Source: an uncultured Oleiphilaceae bacterium (GTDB taxonomy: Bacteria; Pseudomonadota; Gammaproteobacteria; Pseudomonadales; Oleiphilaceae). From it: a DNA stretch of 64,000 bases. How positions within the stretch are numbered: the first letter of the stretch is position 1; every line of letters begins with the position of its first letter. The translations under genes were made by a program, and so were the position numbers. The notes under the pieces are model-generated. The model was not told the origin of the DNA, made no database searches, and saw only the letters and a list, made by a program, of their open reading frames with translations. Shown one piece after another: positions 25,085 through 34,165 of this stretch. The stretch covers positions 1-64,000 of the forward strand of contig CAJXUY010000005.1 of NCBI GenBank assembly GCA_913060665.1. Reading direction: 5' to 3'.

Positions 25085-25906
25085 TCAAGAACGAAGAAGC
25101 CGATAACTTAAAGGGACTTTAAATGACCACGTTTCTCGTGAACTTTCTTGGGGAAATGATGGGAATAAGGCCGCCGATTGAATAGCCTTTAGTGCTGCCT
25201 TTTTAAATAATGAAGACCCTTTTACGTTGAGCACTTCTACTCCTTTTACGCTTCCATTCCTGTTAAGCGTAAAAGCGACCAATACGTCACCCTCTTTGCG
25301 CATTTTTTGTAATCGCTTTGGATAATATTTTTTACTTTCTATTAAACGAATAATTTCATTGCGATAATTAATTTCGGCTTCGACAAGGGCATCTATTTTT
25401 TTTTGATCCACCACTTCTTGCGATTCGATAGCCTCTACTTGTTCGATTTCTGCTACAACATCAGGCGGAATAATCTCCTGAGCTAATAACTCTGGTATTG
25501 ATTCCGCTTTCTTATCAATAGACGGGGCTTGCGCTATTTCCGGCTTCTTTTTTACGACTAACCCAGGTTCAAGCAAAGGTTTATCAAGTAACGGTTTATC
25601 AAGTAACGGTTTATCAAGTAACGGTTTAGGTTCAACCTTAGACTTAGTTTCGACAACAGGTAATACTTTGGGTATCGACTTAGGTATAGTTTCACGTTCA
25701 GGAATGGCGACTAAAGCGTTCTCTTGCTTGGGTGTTTCTTTCAGTTTGTCGCTTTGATCCTGCTGTTGAATAGTTAAATGGAATTCAATTTTATTGGCTA
25801 CTAATTTATCGCGGCTATCTGCTGATAGAAACCCTCCCGCAACCACTGCTCCGTGAATAATTAGGGATGCGAGAAAACCTCTACGAATACCAGACGAATA
25901 TTTCAT
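25085..25906 (-). CDS. tonB: energy transducer TonB
   Basis: 273 residues: N-terminal transmembrane segment (about 10-28), a long Pro/Lys/Glu periplasmic spacer, and a C-terminal TonB domain (about 190-273) with YPKRLQKMRKEGDVLVAF and GSVKGVEVLNVKGSSLFKKA. The spacer contains a tandem KPLLD repeat (about residues 96-112), encoded by three 15-bp copies at about 25575-25625. The TonB gene is last in a four-gene minus-strand unit with a TonB-dependent receptor, so it is probably dedicated to it. Confidence 0.9.
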   Translation of the reverse strand: MKYSSGIRRGFLASLIIHGAVVAGGFLSADSRDKLVANKIEFHLTIQQQDQSDKLKETPKQENALVAIPERETIPKSIPKVLPVVETKSKVEPKPLLDKPLLDKPLLDKPLLEPGLVVKKKPEIAQAPSIDKKAESIPELLAQEIIPPDVVAEIEQVEAIESQEVVDQKKIDALVEAEINYRNEIIRLIESKKYYPKRLQKMRKEGDVLVAFTLNRNGSVKGVEVLNVKGSSLFKKAALKAIQSAALFPSFPQESSRETWSFKVPLSYRLLRS

Positions 25907-26434
25907 TCACTTACTTACGGCCTTTGGCAAAGACTCAGAATATTGCAGCCACTCTGTGAGTATTTTTTCAGTCAGCATTCCGCTATGCGCTACTCTATTC
26001 CCTTCACGCTCATAAAAATAAGTTCGAGGCAGCTCTCCATACCACTCAGGGTCAATCGCATAGCGAAGGCGCTCGACCATTTCACCTGAGAAGATCCACT
26101 GATCTAACTCTCCAAGCTGATGATCAGCCAAAACCTGTTGTATAACCGAAACCGGTTCCGAACCATCAATAGAAATAAGCACGATATTTTTTTTTGATAG
26201 TTGCGGCTGAAAATCTCTGAAAAGCGATAACTCTTTTATACAAGGCGGACAGTCTATAGACCATAACACCATCATGAAAGGCTGACCTGATTTTGCTGAT
26301 GTAATATCAACAAGGCTATCTGAGCCAAACATTTTTAACTGAACATCTTCAGAGGCTGCATGAAGCATCCCGCAATAAGCTGCGAATACAAGGCCCATAA
26401 CCGTTTTGATTTTTGATAGGTAATGAAGTTTCAT
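25907..26434 (-). CDS. periplasmic thioredoxin-fold protein (TlpA/redoxin-like)
   Basis: 175 residues with a signal peptide ending near GMLHA. The thioredoxin-like domain has the motif WSIDCPPCIKE near residue 53, a CPPC pair typical of TlpA-like reductases, followed by VLISIDGSEPVSV and the cis-Pro region ELPRTYFYE. It probably reduces or exchanges disulfides in the periplasm. It overlaps the upstream BNR-protein gene by 4 bp, so the two are translationally linked; the Cys-rich BNR protein is a possible substrate. Confidence 0.85.
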   Translation of the reverse strand: MKLHYLSKIKTVMGLVFAAYCGMLHAASEDVQLKMFGSDSLVDITSAKSGQPFMMVLWSIDCPPCIKELSLFRDFQPQLSKKNIVLISIDGSEPVSVIQQVLADHQLGELDQWIFSGEMVERLRYAIDPEWYGELPRTYFYEREGNRVAHSGMLTEKILTEWLQYSESLPKAVSK

Positions 26435-27681
26435 TGCACAATCTCAAATAAGCGAAGTCCCTCTGACTGGGTATGCCATACGGCATATAGTTTTGATTGA
26501 GAGGTTACCCAGTCAGGGTGATCAGAACCATTAAGCGTGCGTGCTATTGACTCACGGCCTTTCCAGGTTTTGCCTCCGTCCAGAGATCGTTGAATGTTCA
26601 AGGTCATCGCCTTTCCATCAAACAGCTTCCACATTAGATAAACAGTATTACCCATGACTTGTACTTGTGGTCTCGATGCGGCAGCGGACGCGTCTATTAC
26701 AAACTCGTATCGCGTACTTTGTGTTTCTAAATCATACTGACCATACATCAAGCCCTTATGCTTTTCTCCTTGTGTAAACCAAGCCATATGAGCAGTGTTT
26801 TGTGAGTCTATAGATAAATCGGGGCCATGATGGGGGCAGCCTTCGATCATCCAGTCATCATTCGTTGCTTTTAGCAACGCACTGTTCGCTGGCGTTTCAT
26901 CGGGGGAAATATAAGCAATGGCATGATCACGTATATTGCCTGGAAATACATGACGCCACAAAGCGACAATATTCCCCTGATAATCTTGATCAACCGCTAT
27001 GCGGCAACACTCGCAGCTGTTATCCACTAGTTTTCGGTTTTCTGAAAAACTCGCACCAGAATCTTCAGAGACTACATAATAAAGTGCCGCGCCTCGATAC
27101 TTCTGATTTTGCTTTTTTGCTACTAACAGGTCTCGTTTATCGATCCAAATAAGATAGAGTCGCCCTTCACTATCAATCGACATGGAATCAAAACGATGGC
27201 TGATCAACGCTCTATTCGAGTTAACAGTAATGGGGGTGTCAAAGCTCTTACCGCCGTCAAGAGAGCGTGCAAAACGAACATCGCCCGAGTAACGTCCCGC
27301 TGTTTTATGGGTCCACGAAACGAAAACCTTTCCCTTTTCTCCTACGATGATCTTGGGACGATTTTCGCCATCATCATAGATAGCTTCAGGAGTACGATTA
27401 ACGACGGTTGGCGGTTCAAAGGTTTGCCCTTTGTCTACCGATGTAGTGAAGTAGATATGACCGTTTTGACTAAATACCGTATAAAGCACGTCTACATCAT
27501 CGTTTGCCCCTTTACCCCACACCGTTGTTGGCACCAAGCCGCAATGGGGAGATGGCAACGAATTTAATTCTTGACATGAGGGTAGTAAACTAGCCCTTGA
27601 AGCCCCATGATTACCATGTGTTATCGCAGCCATAGACAACTGCGCAAAAAACATCATTAACGCCAAAAGAACATACTTCAT
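26431..27681 (-). CDS. secreted BNR/Asp-box (sialidase-like) beta-propeller with a CxCC motif
   Basis: 416 residues with a signal peptide ending near SMAA. Asp boxes of the S-x-D-x-G-x-x-F/W type recur: SVDKGQTF, SLDGGKSF, SEDSGASF and SLDGGKTW. A Cys cluster NSCECCRIAVD (about residue 224) and a second motif GCPHHGPDLSID (about 280) stand out. The Arg triad of true sialidases is not evident, so sialidase activity should not be assumed. The Cys/His cluster could bind a metal or be redox-active. It is co-transcribed with a receptor, a CPPC thioredoxin-like protein and TonB. Confidence 0.8.
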   Translation of the reverse strand: MKYVLLALMMFFAQLSMAAITHGNHGASRASLLPSCQELNSLPSPHCGLVPTTVWGKGANDDVDVLYTVFSQNGHIYFTTSVDKGQTFEPPTVVNRTPEAIYDDGENRPKIIVGEKGKVFVSWTHKTAGRYSGDVRFARSLDGGKSFDTPITVNSNRALISHRFDSMSIDSEGRLYLIWIDKRDLLVAKKQNQKYRGAALYYVVSEDSGASFSENRKLVDNSCECCRIAVDQDYQGNIVALWRHVFPGNIRDHAIAYISPDETPANSALLKATNDDWMIEGCPHHGPDLSIDSQNTAHMAWFTQGEKHKGLMYGQYDLETQSTRYEFVIDASAAASRPQVQVMGNTVYLMWKLFDGKAMTLNIQRSLDGGKTWKGRESIARTLNGSDHPDWVTSQSKLYAVWHTQSEGLRLFEIVQ

Positions 27682-27689
27682 AGATCATC

Positions 27690-29795
27690 CTAAAAACTGT
27701 ATTCAATCCCTGCGTATAACTGACGAGGAGCAGCAGGCGTATATTTTTCTTTGCCATAGCTAAAGCTGGCATCTTCGGCATACACTTCGTCGGTAAGGTT
27801 ATTAACTTTTGCATTTACTTTAAGCTGATCGGTAATCTGATAGATCGCTTTTAAATTGCCGACGGTATAGCCATCATAAGTTCGAGTATTATCATCGTCT
27901 AACCAGTACTCACCGACATACGCTACTTCCAACTCAGCACTCAAACCCTGCACATAGCTTGGGGTGTAAATCAGCTTAAAGTTGCTGATATCATTAGGAG
28001 CATTAGCCTGCTCATTATCTCCGTAAACCTCATCGTTCACGTATTCGTGCTTGGAATAGCTATAAGCAATGCGAGTCGCAAGTTGAGCGTTCATTTGATA
28101 CAACCAAGAGAGTTCAACCCCTTGATGCTCAGTTTTTCCACCGTTAACATAATATCTGTCGCCGCTGCTGTCTTCGCGCCTAACAATCGTGTCATCAATA
28201 GTCATGTAGTAAAGCGATAAATCCATTCGGTGAGCGAGTGTGGCTAGTTTATAGCCCACCTCAAAGGTGTCACTCACCTCGGGCCCTAGGTCAAAGTCAA
28301 TATTGTCGGTTTTTAACGAATACAAACGTGAGGCTTGCGGTATACGAAAGCCATTCGCATATCGAGCATAAACATTTTGCATGTGGTTGATGTTATAAAC
28401 CACATGCAATTTAGGACTAGCATGATGAAACGAGGGATCATTATCACTGCTGGGACGAGAGTAACCCGAGCCTGCATACTGACCGTCTTCTAAGTTATTG
28501 GTGTAATCAAACTTACTTTGGTCATAGCGTAGGCCTGCACCCAGCTGCAATTTATCAGTTAAAGCTATTTGAGCTTGAGCATACGGAGATAGAGCAATAT
28601 AAGTAACATCATAATCATAAATGTCGCCAGCAGGCACAGAAGAGCCGAAACCACTGGGTACATAGTCGAATAACTGTTGATAAGTACGATTAGCTTTGGT
28701 TAACTCAAAATCCGTACCTAATGTCCATAATATATTTTCTTGGTCAATATCGGCCTTAAACATCACTCCCAGAGACTGTTCTTTACTGTCATTCTTCGGA
28801 AGATTTCTCTCCCAAGTGGCAATATATTGATTGCGATTGCTGCGAACGTAACCAATTGTACTTAGCTCTACAGAGTCTGTAGCAAAGTGGGTCCACTCTG
28901 TACTCAATCGTGCAAAATCAAATTTGCGCTGCACTTCCATTCCCGCATCTAAAGCATCAGCAATATCACCTACAGATTCGGGATTATTCTCAAGTTCATC
29001 CAACCCTATCAGGCTACCTGCCATATCGGCCTCTGTAGCATTAACTGACAGTATCGTCTTAAGTACGTTGCTATCATCGATAGTCATGAAGTGCGTGGCT
29101 GTCGCTTCTGTTCTTTCGGAGCTTGTGTGATCCCGCCAGCCATCACTTTTGGCATGCGAGAGCGCTACACCAACACTGGAGTCTTCAGAAAACTGTGCGC
29201 CACCCTGAACGCCCAGTTTATAGAAACCGTCACTACCCGTATCCGCTTTTATCTTATAGCCATCTATTTGTGACGGGTCATTAGATATGATGTTAATCGT
29301 AGCCGCTACTGCATCTGACCCATAAAGCGCAGTACCGGCACCTTTAAGCACTTCAGCAGAACCGGCGGAACTAAAGTTAGTATACGCTAGACCATTATGA
29401 TTGAAGAACCCAGATGACTGAACCGGAATACCGTCCTGCAAAAATAAATAATAAGGCCCTGTATTAAGCGGCATTCGGATACTAGTCTTGTGCCCTAACG
29501 AAGAGCCTGTCTGTGTCACCCTGACACCTGAAACTCCGTTGAGCAGCTCTTTCTGATAATTAGGTTGAGCCAACTCAATGGTTTTAATGTCTACGACACT
29601 AATACTTGCTGGGACATCTATAGAGGCTTCTTCACTTCTGTTGGCGGTAACACTGATGGTGTCTAGTTGATCAATCTGACTGACGTTTTCTAGCGTGTTA
29701 TTTTCGGCGTAAGTAGCCTTTGAATGAATAGCAAAAGCCACAGCAACACTCAATATATTACGGATTGTGGTAACGCTAGATTTTGAGTTTTTCAC
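27690..29795 (-). CDS. TonB-dependent outer-membrane receptor
   Basis: 701 residues: signal peptide to about residue 30, TonB box region LDTISVTANR (about 44), plug (SIRMPLNTGPYYLFLQDGIP, AEVLKGAGTALYGSDAVAATINI) and a barrel ending in AGIEYSF with terminal Phe. It is the first gene of the unit receptor, BNR protein, thioredoxin-like protein, TonB, with 8 bp to the next start. The ligand is unknown; with a Cys/His-rich BNR partner, a metal or metal complex is possible (inference). Confidence 0.92.
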   Translation of the reverse strand: MKNSKSSVTTIRNILSVAVAFAIHSKATYAENNTLENVSQIDQLDTISVTANRSEEASIDVPASISVVDIKTIELAQPNYQKELLNGVSGVRVTQTGSSLGHKTSIRMPLNTGPYYLFLQDGIPVQSSGFFNHNGLAYTNFSSAGSAEVLKGAGTALYGSDAVAATINIISNDPSQIDGYKIKADTGSDGFYKLGVQGGAQFSEDSSVGVALSHAKSDGWRDHTSSERTEATATHFMTIDDSNVLKTILSVNATEADMAGSLIGLDELENNPESVGDIADALDAGMEVQRKFDFARLSTEWTHFATDSVELSTIGYVRSNRNQYIATWERNLPKNDSKEQSLGVMFKADIDQENILWTLGTDFELTKANRTYQQLFDYVPSGFGSSVPAGDIYDYDVTYIALSPYAQAQIALTDKLQLGAGLRYDQSKFDYTNNLEDGQYAGSGYSRPSSDNDPSFHHASPKLHVVYNINHMQNVYARYANGFRIPQASRLYSLKTDNIDFDLGPEVSDTFEVGYKLATLAHRMDLSLYYMTIDDTIVRREDSSGDRYYVNGGKTEHQGVELSWLYQMNAQLATRIAYSYSKHEYVNDEVYGDNEQANAPNDISNFKLIYTPSYVQGLSAELEVAYVGEYWLDDDNTRTYDGYTVGNLKAIYQITDQLKVNAKVNNLTDEVYAEDASFSYGKEKYTPAAPRQLYAGIEYSF

Positions 29796-29919
29796 GTATC
29801 TATCCTTATAACGATTTTAGGCAGCGGTGAATTCTATCTAGAATTAAAAGTATTAGAAGTGACACAATGTCGCAGCACAGACACGTCATTGATAGCGCAG
29901 TAATTATCTCAGATAAAAA

Positions 29920-30008
29920 AGAAATTGCTTATTGGGTACGTTGTTCTTACGAGGCTTAATATCAGCACAGGTATTTATCGGAGAACCCTGTGACTCAATT
30001 TCGCCCCT
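29920..30008 (+). repeat. left 89-bp direct repeat flanking the phn block (copy of the hisA-like gene start)
   Basis: It begins AGAAATTGCTTATTGGGTAC and ends GTGACTCAATTTCGCCCCT. It differs at about six or seven positions from 34166-34254, which is the real promoter and first codons of the hisA-like gene. Here the copied frame GTG ACT CAA TTT CGC CCC runs straight into TAG, so it is non-coding. Confidence 0.92.
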
Positions 30009-30018
30009 AGCACGTATG

Positions 30019-30046
30019 AGGTCAAGTCTTGCATTTTGCATCTCGG
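30019..30046. repeat. short mobile-repeat-like palindromic sequence at the left junction
   Basis: GTCAAGTCTTGCATTTTGCA, read on the other strand as TGCAAAATGCAAGACTTGAC, resembles the TGCAAGACCTGACCCC element often seen scattered in gammaproteobacterial intergenic regions. It is adjacent to the left direct repeat. The identification is from memory. Confidence 0.35.
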
Positions 30047-30111
30047 AACGACTGCTTCGCCTTTCCACTCATACTTAAAATAGCAGAATAAGCCAGCAAC
30101 TATAAGTCGCG

Positions 30112-31326
30112 TTATGGCTTTTTTGGAGCTTTCCTTGAATACACCATTTGCCCATTTACCCAAGTCGATTCCAAGGACAAGGGAGACCCATCAAGGTCGC
30201 TCAAAATCAGAAAATCTGCGTCATAACCCGGTTCAATCTTACCTTTTGTCGCCCCTAAGCCTGCAGCCAGGGCGGGGTTTTCACTAACCAGCTTCCACGC
30301 TTCGCTAAACGACAAACAGTTCATCGCCGCTATCATGAACGGTGCGTGAAACAGACTAGGATAGTGATAGTCGCTGCAGAGTACGTCGACCACACCTTGT
30401 TCGATCGCCGCTTTAACGCAAATGGCACCGACATGGGAACCACCTCTTACCAAGTTTGGGGCGCCCATCAAAACAGAAGCGCCACCATGTTGACTGGCTC
30501 GGGCTGTCTGCGCGCACATCGGGAACTCTGCAATCGCAATTCCCAACGATTTAGACCTAGCGACATCATCAAGTGTTTCATCATCATGCGAGGCGAGAGC
30601 AACACCTTGCTGGTGTGCTACCGTGGCTAGTTCTTCCAATTGTATTTCGCCAAGCGCTCGATTGGCTTGCAAACGTTGTAAGAATTCCGAGGTCTCTGGC
30701 TCAGTCATAGAAACGCGCCTGCGCATGCCTGCCAGATAACGCTGTATTTTTTTGTCATTATCCAAGGGGGGCAGATGATCGTTCAAGGATAATAAGTGTA
30801 CCCTCCCCTGACGGAGCCATTCCAGCAGCTCATCATGTTTTTCTGTATTCACGGTTTCATGTCGAATATGAATACGCGCGTGACAACTAAATCGTGGCAT
30901 CAATTTTTCTAACGCGATAAGTAACTCACGTACCGTATCTCGGCTTCTCGGCCCAGGCTCAAAACCATCGGTAATGCTGTAATAAAAAGTCGTGATACCG
31001 TTTGCAATCAAGTTGGCGTCATTAGCTGCTAAAGCTAAATCCAATGGGAAATGAGTGCCGGCTCGGGGAGTAATATCGCGCTCAAAGGCATCCCCATGCA
31101 AATCTATAATACCCGGCAAAATATAACAGCCACTGCCGTCAACTCGTTGAGTTAACGAATAGTCTGGTTCACTATCTTCAGCACTATGCACTGCACGTAT
31201 TTTCCCTTCGTGAATCCAGAGCGAAGTGGAAGAAGTCCAGCCTAGGGAAGTCAACACCTTGACGTTTTCAAAAACCACGCTGGCCGCAGCTACTTCCGAG
31301 GGTCTATTAGTGGACTGCAAAGACAT
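30112..31326 (-). CDS. phnM: PhnM-type amidohydrolase
   Basis: 404 residues. It shows the metal motif PGIIDLHGDAFER near residue 73 (HxD variant), PRAGTHFPLDLALAANDANL, HARIHIRHETV near 147, SHDDETLDDV near 240, and CSDYHYPSL near 330. This matches PhnM, the alpha-D-ribose 1-methylphosphonate 5-triphosphate diphosphatase of the C-P lyase pathway. It is last in the unit phnD-phnC-phnE-phnM. The other C-P lyase core genes (phnG-L) are not in the window, so the exact substrate here is open. Confidence 0.87.
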   Translation of the reverse strand: MSLQSTNRPSEVAAASVVFENVKVLTSLGWTSSTSLWIHEGKIRAVHSAEDSEPDYSLTQRVDGSGCYILPGIIDLHGDAFERDITPRAGTHFPLDLALAANDANLIANGITTFYYSITDGFEPGPRSRDTVRELLIALEKLMPRFSCHARIHIRHETVNTEKHDELLEWLRQGRVHLLSLNDHLPPLDNDKKIQRYLAGMRRRVSMTEPETSEFLQRLQANRALGEIQLEELATVAHQQGVALASHDDETLDDVARSKSLGIAIAEFPMCAQTARASQHGGASVLMGAPNLVRGGSHVGAICVKAAIEQGVVDVLCSDYHYPSLFHAPFMIAAMNCLSFSEAWKLVSENPALAAGLGATKGKIEPGYDADFLILSDLDGSPLSLESTWVNGQMVYSRKAPKKP

Positions 31327-31387
31327 TCATGACTCCAAAATTGAGAATATTAAACAAAAAGTTGCTCGGGAAGGTGCGCTTAGTGGA

Positions 31388-32242
31388 CTAGACATTCTGC
31401 CGTAACAGCCGATTGCGGATAACAGAGGAGAATTGTTCCACCGCAAATACCAGAACGAAAATCATAATGACTATCGTGGCGGCCTGATCATAGCGAAACA
31501 TCTCCATCGAGACCGCCAGCTCAGCACCTATACCGCCGGCACCAACCAAACCCAGCACCACTGATGAGCGCACCGCTTTTTCCAAAGAAAACAGACTAGT
31601 ATTAATAAAGCTCGGCATAGCACTGGGCAGCAACACTACAACAATCCTGTCGATAGGGCTGGCACCGATAGACGCTAATGCCTCCGAAGGGCCAGGATCA
31701 ACCTCTTCCATCGACTCCGCGAAAAAACGCGCGCAAAAACCAATGGTATCTATGATGATGGTTAAAGTGCCGGCGAACGCTCCCAACCCAACCGACGCAA
31801 CAAAAAAAAGTGCCCAAGCCAAATCAGGAACCGTTCTAAAAAAGCTAACGACAGAGCGAGCCACATGGCGCACTATTGGGTGAGGAGAGGTATTACGTGC
31901 CATCAGCATGGCGACAGGAATACTGATGAGGATGCCAATGACGGTTCCGACTAAGGCCATCTGGAAGGTCACCAATATCGCATTAGCCATGGGCCCGGCC
32001 CTATCAGTCGCTGGCGGTACCATTTCACCTGCAATAGTCGCCATATTTGGTAGCCCTTCGAGCAGGTCGGACAAAGACAGCCCTGCACTCGACATAGACC
32101 ATAATAAAAACAACAGAAATAGCGCGCATAAGATATTGCTTAGCCAACTGGGCCGCTCAAAGCGCACAGGCATTTGGTCTCCGATAACAGACAAATTGGC
32201 CTTATGTGCAGATGTAACCGTTTCCCCACCGCGCTCAAGCAT
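31388..32242 (-). CDS. phnE: phosphonate ABC transporter permease PhnE
   Basis: 284 residues with six hydrophobic segments and the permease EAA-like loop ALASIGASPIDRIVVVLLPS near residue 188. FFRTVPDLAWALFFV and GGIGAELAVSMEMFRYDQ are typical of PhnE. It is the inner-membrane channel of a phosphonate importer with PhnC and PhnD. Its start overlaps the phnC stop by 8 bp, so translation is coupled. Confidence 0.92.
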   Translation of the reverse strand: MLERGGETVTSAHKANLSVIGDQMPVRFERPSWLSNILCALFLLFLLWSMSSAGLSLSDLLEGLPNMATIAGEMVPPATDRAGPMANAILVTFQMALVGTVIGILISIPVAMLMARNTSPHPIVRHVARSVVSFFRTVPDLAWALFFVASVGLGAFAGTLTIIIDTIGFCARFFAESMEEVDPGPSEALASIGASPIDRIVVVLLPSAMPSFINTSLFSLEKAVRSSVVLGLVGAGGIGAELAVSMEMFRYDQAATIVIMIFVLVFAVEQFSSVIRNRLLRQNV

Positions 32243-33029
32243 AAAAAGCTCGTAGACTAGGCAGGCTTTCTGATTGACTTGGAGTATCCAGCAGCAATTG
32301 ACGCTCCTGCAAACCGAGAATACGGTCCGAATAGTTCAAGGCATGTTCAATATGATGAGAGACGAAAAACAAGGTTAACCCTCTTACCTTCACCAGGCTC
32401 GAAAACAGCTCCATGATATCGTCACCTGACTGGGGGTCAAGACTAGCGGTCGGTTCATCGGCAAACAGCATTTTTGGATCCTGCATCAGGGCACGGGCGA
32501 TCGCTACGCGCTGCGCCTGTCCACCTGACAACTGATCGCAACGCTTGTCCGCCACATGAGCCATGCCAACCTGGTTCAGGCAGTCCATAGCCCGACCCCT
32601 ATCTTCTTGTCTTGCAAAACCCTGCAACCAGTTACGCGGGCCGCTACGATGCGCCAGATTACCGTGCAGCACATTGGTTAAAGCTGACAAGCGTGGTACC
32701 AGGCAGTGTTTTTGAAAGACAAACCCTACCCTGTTACGAGCCTTGCGGAGCTCACTCCCAGATTTCGAAGACAATGCCTCGCCATCAAGAATAATCGATC
32801 CTGCATCCGGCTCGATCAGACGCGCACAGCAGCGCAACAGAGTGCTTTTACCAGCGCCATTGGCACCAATCAACGCAACCGACTGCCCGGTAGAAATCGT
32901 AAAATTAACATCAGAAAATACCGATTGTGAACAGCCGTCGAATCTTTTGGCGAGCCCACTAACCTTAAGCTGACTCGTAGTAGCTAAGACACTTCTAGGC
33001 ATTGTAAGAGATTCTGCACAGCTGTTCAT
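32235..33029 (-). CDS. phnC: phosphonate ABC transporter ATPase PhnC
   Basis: 264 residues. Walker A GANGAGKST near residue 54, signature LSGGQAQRVAIARAL near 168, Walker B MLFADEPTASLD near 187, and switch His in FVSHHIEHA. VFQKHCLVPRLSALTNVLHG is the Q-loop region typical of PhnC. It energises uptake through PhnE. It begins 5 bp after the phnD stop on the same strand. Confidence 0.93.
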   Translation of the reverse strand: MNSCAESLTMPRSVLATTSQLKVSGLAKRFDGCSQSVFSDVNFTISTGQSVALIGANGAGKSTLLRCCARLIEPDAGSIILDGEALSSKSGSELRKARNRVGFVFQKHCLVPRLSALTNVLHGNLAHRSGPRNWLQGFARQEDRGRAMDCLNQVGMAHVADKRCDQLSGGQAQRVAIARALMQDPKMLFADEPTASLDPQSGDDIMELFSSLVKVRGLTLFFVSHHIEHALNYSDRILGLQERQLLLDTPSQSESLPSLRAFYA

Positions 33030-33034
33030 CGATA

Positions 33035-33925
33035 CTAATCTCCGATGAAATCAGAATATTCCGGGTAGCCAGCGGTCGCATACATGGAGCGCACATAGTT
33101 ATAGTCGCTGTCCTTAACCCCCGTGATAAAACGCATACCCGAGTATTTCTGATTATCCTCACCAGTCAGAATGGCAGCAACCAGTTGGTCAGAATGCGTT
33201 ACAAAAGCTTCTCTCATGGTCTTCAACATCTTGTCACTAACATGATTGCCAGCCATCAATACATCATTGGGTAGATCTGGACCCCGTGCAATCACACGAA
33301 ATGCGCCAGGCTGAAGGCCACCCTTTTTCATTTCCTTGTCTCGCAAAGAAAGGAACTTCAGATGGTTAATACCAATGGCGGAAACGTCTCCCTTCTTCAG
33401 TGACTGCCACAATATCGGTATTTTTGTGTGAACCGTTTCAACATCTTTTGACGGATTCAAACCTGCGTCTGCCAAAGCCTGGATGGGGCCGAGATGCTTT
33501 GAGGTAGACCCAACTGACCCCAAACCAATTTTGGTATTTTTCAAACTTCCAACATTGTTATAAGGGCCTTCAGCCATCGCAATGATCACTGCAAAATAGT
33601 CAGGTCGAGAGAAGCCCGCTACGATTTTCGCCTTGGCGCGCTTCTGCATCACCACATATTCGGCAGGGCCCGTTAGAACGAAGTCAACCTTATTAAAGCG
33701 CAAGGCCTCCACTGCAGCAGTGCGATTGGTAACCGGTTGAAATTCGATATCGTAGCCTGTGGCTTCAGAAAGCGTGTCCTTGAAAGCGCCGAATTCACGC
33801 TGCAGTTCTTCAAGACCGACGAGGTCGGTTACCGCCAGTTTAACGGTTTCTGCTTGCGCAGTTGAAAATAACATAACGAACATGACCAAACTCAGGCCAA
33901 GACGGTGAATCCAATTTAGCGACAT
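33035..33925 (-). CDS. phnD: phosphonate-binding periplasmic protein PhnD
   Basis: 296 residues with a signal peptide ending near AQA (residue 25). The mature part has PhnD/PtxB-family motifs: VTNRTAAVEALRFNKVDFVL near 62, GSVGSTSKHLGPIQ near 134 and ARGPDLPNDVLMAG near 208. It captures phosphonate (or possibly phosphite) in the periplasm for PhnCE. It is the first gene of the unit; the region upstream (33926-34165) holds its promoter and separates it from the right direct repeat. Confidence 0.9.
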   Translation of the reverse strand: MSLNWIHRLGLSLVMFVMLFSTAQAETVKLAVTDLVGLEELQREFGAFKDTLSEATGYDIEFQPVTNRTAAVEALRFNKVDFVLTGPAEYVVMQKRAKAKIVAGFSRPDYFAVIIAMAEGPYNNVGSLKNTKIGLGSVGSTSKHLGPIQALADAGLNPSKDVETVHTKIPILWQSLKKGDVSAIGINHLKFLSLRDKEMKKGGLQPGAFRVIARGPDLPNDVLMAGNHVSDKMLKTMREAFVTHSDQLVAAILTGEDNQKYSGMRFITGVKDSDYNYVRSMYATAGYPEYSDFIGD

Positions 33926-34165
33926 GATATTTCCTCAAAAGTTGTCTATGTAAATTTGCTAAATACATGCTGCGGGAAGAACATGACAACTCGGTTAATG
34001 TTTCATGACGTTAGAATGACATCACGTTCAACTTCCAAGCCCCATAACGCGGCTCTCATCAAACGGCACTTCACCTGCTCACACAACTTTTTACATGACT
34101 ACCTAATGTCTATATCGATAAAACATCCCATGGTCACTATTATCGTCGTCAATTTATTAATAAAC

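Noticed and set aside
26431-27681. True exo-sialidase
   Set aside because: Asp boxes alone do not show sialidase activity, and the arginine triad is not evident.
29975-30163. 62-codon minus-strand frame past the end of phnM
   Set aside because: It overlaps the phnM end and the direct repeat in another frame; the apparent coding content comes from the repeat element.
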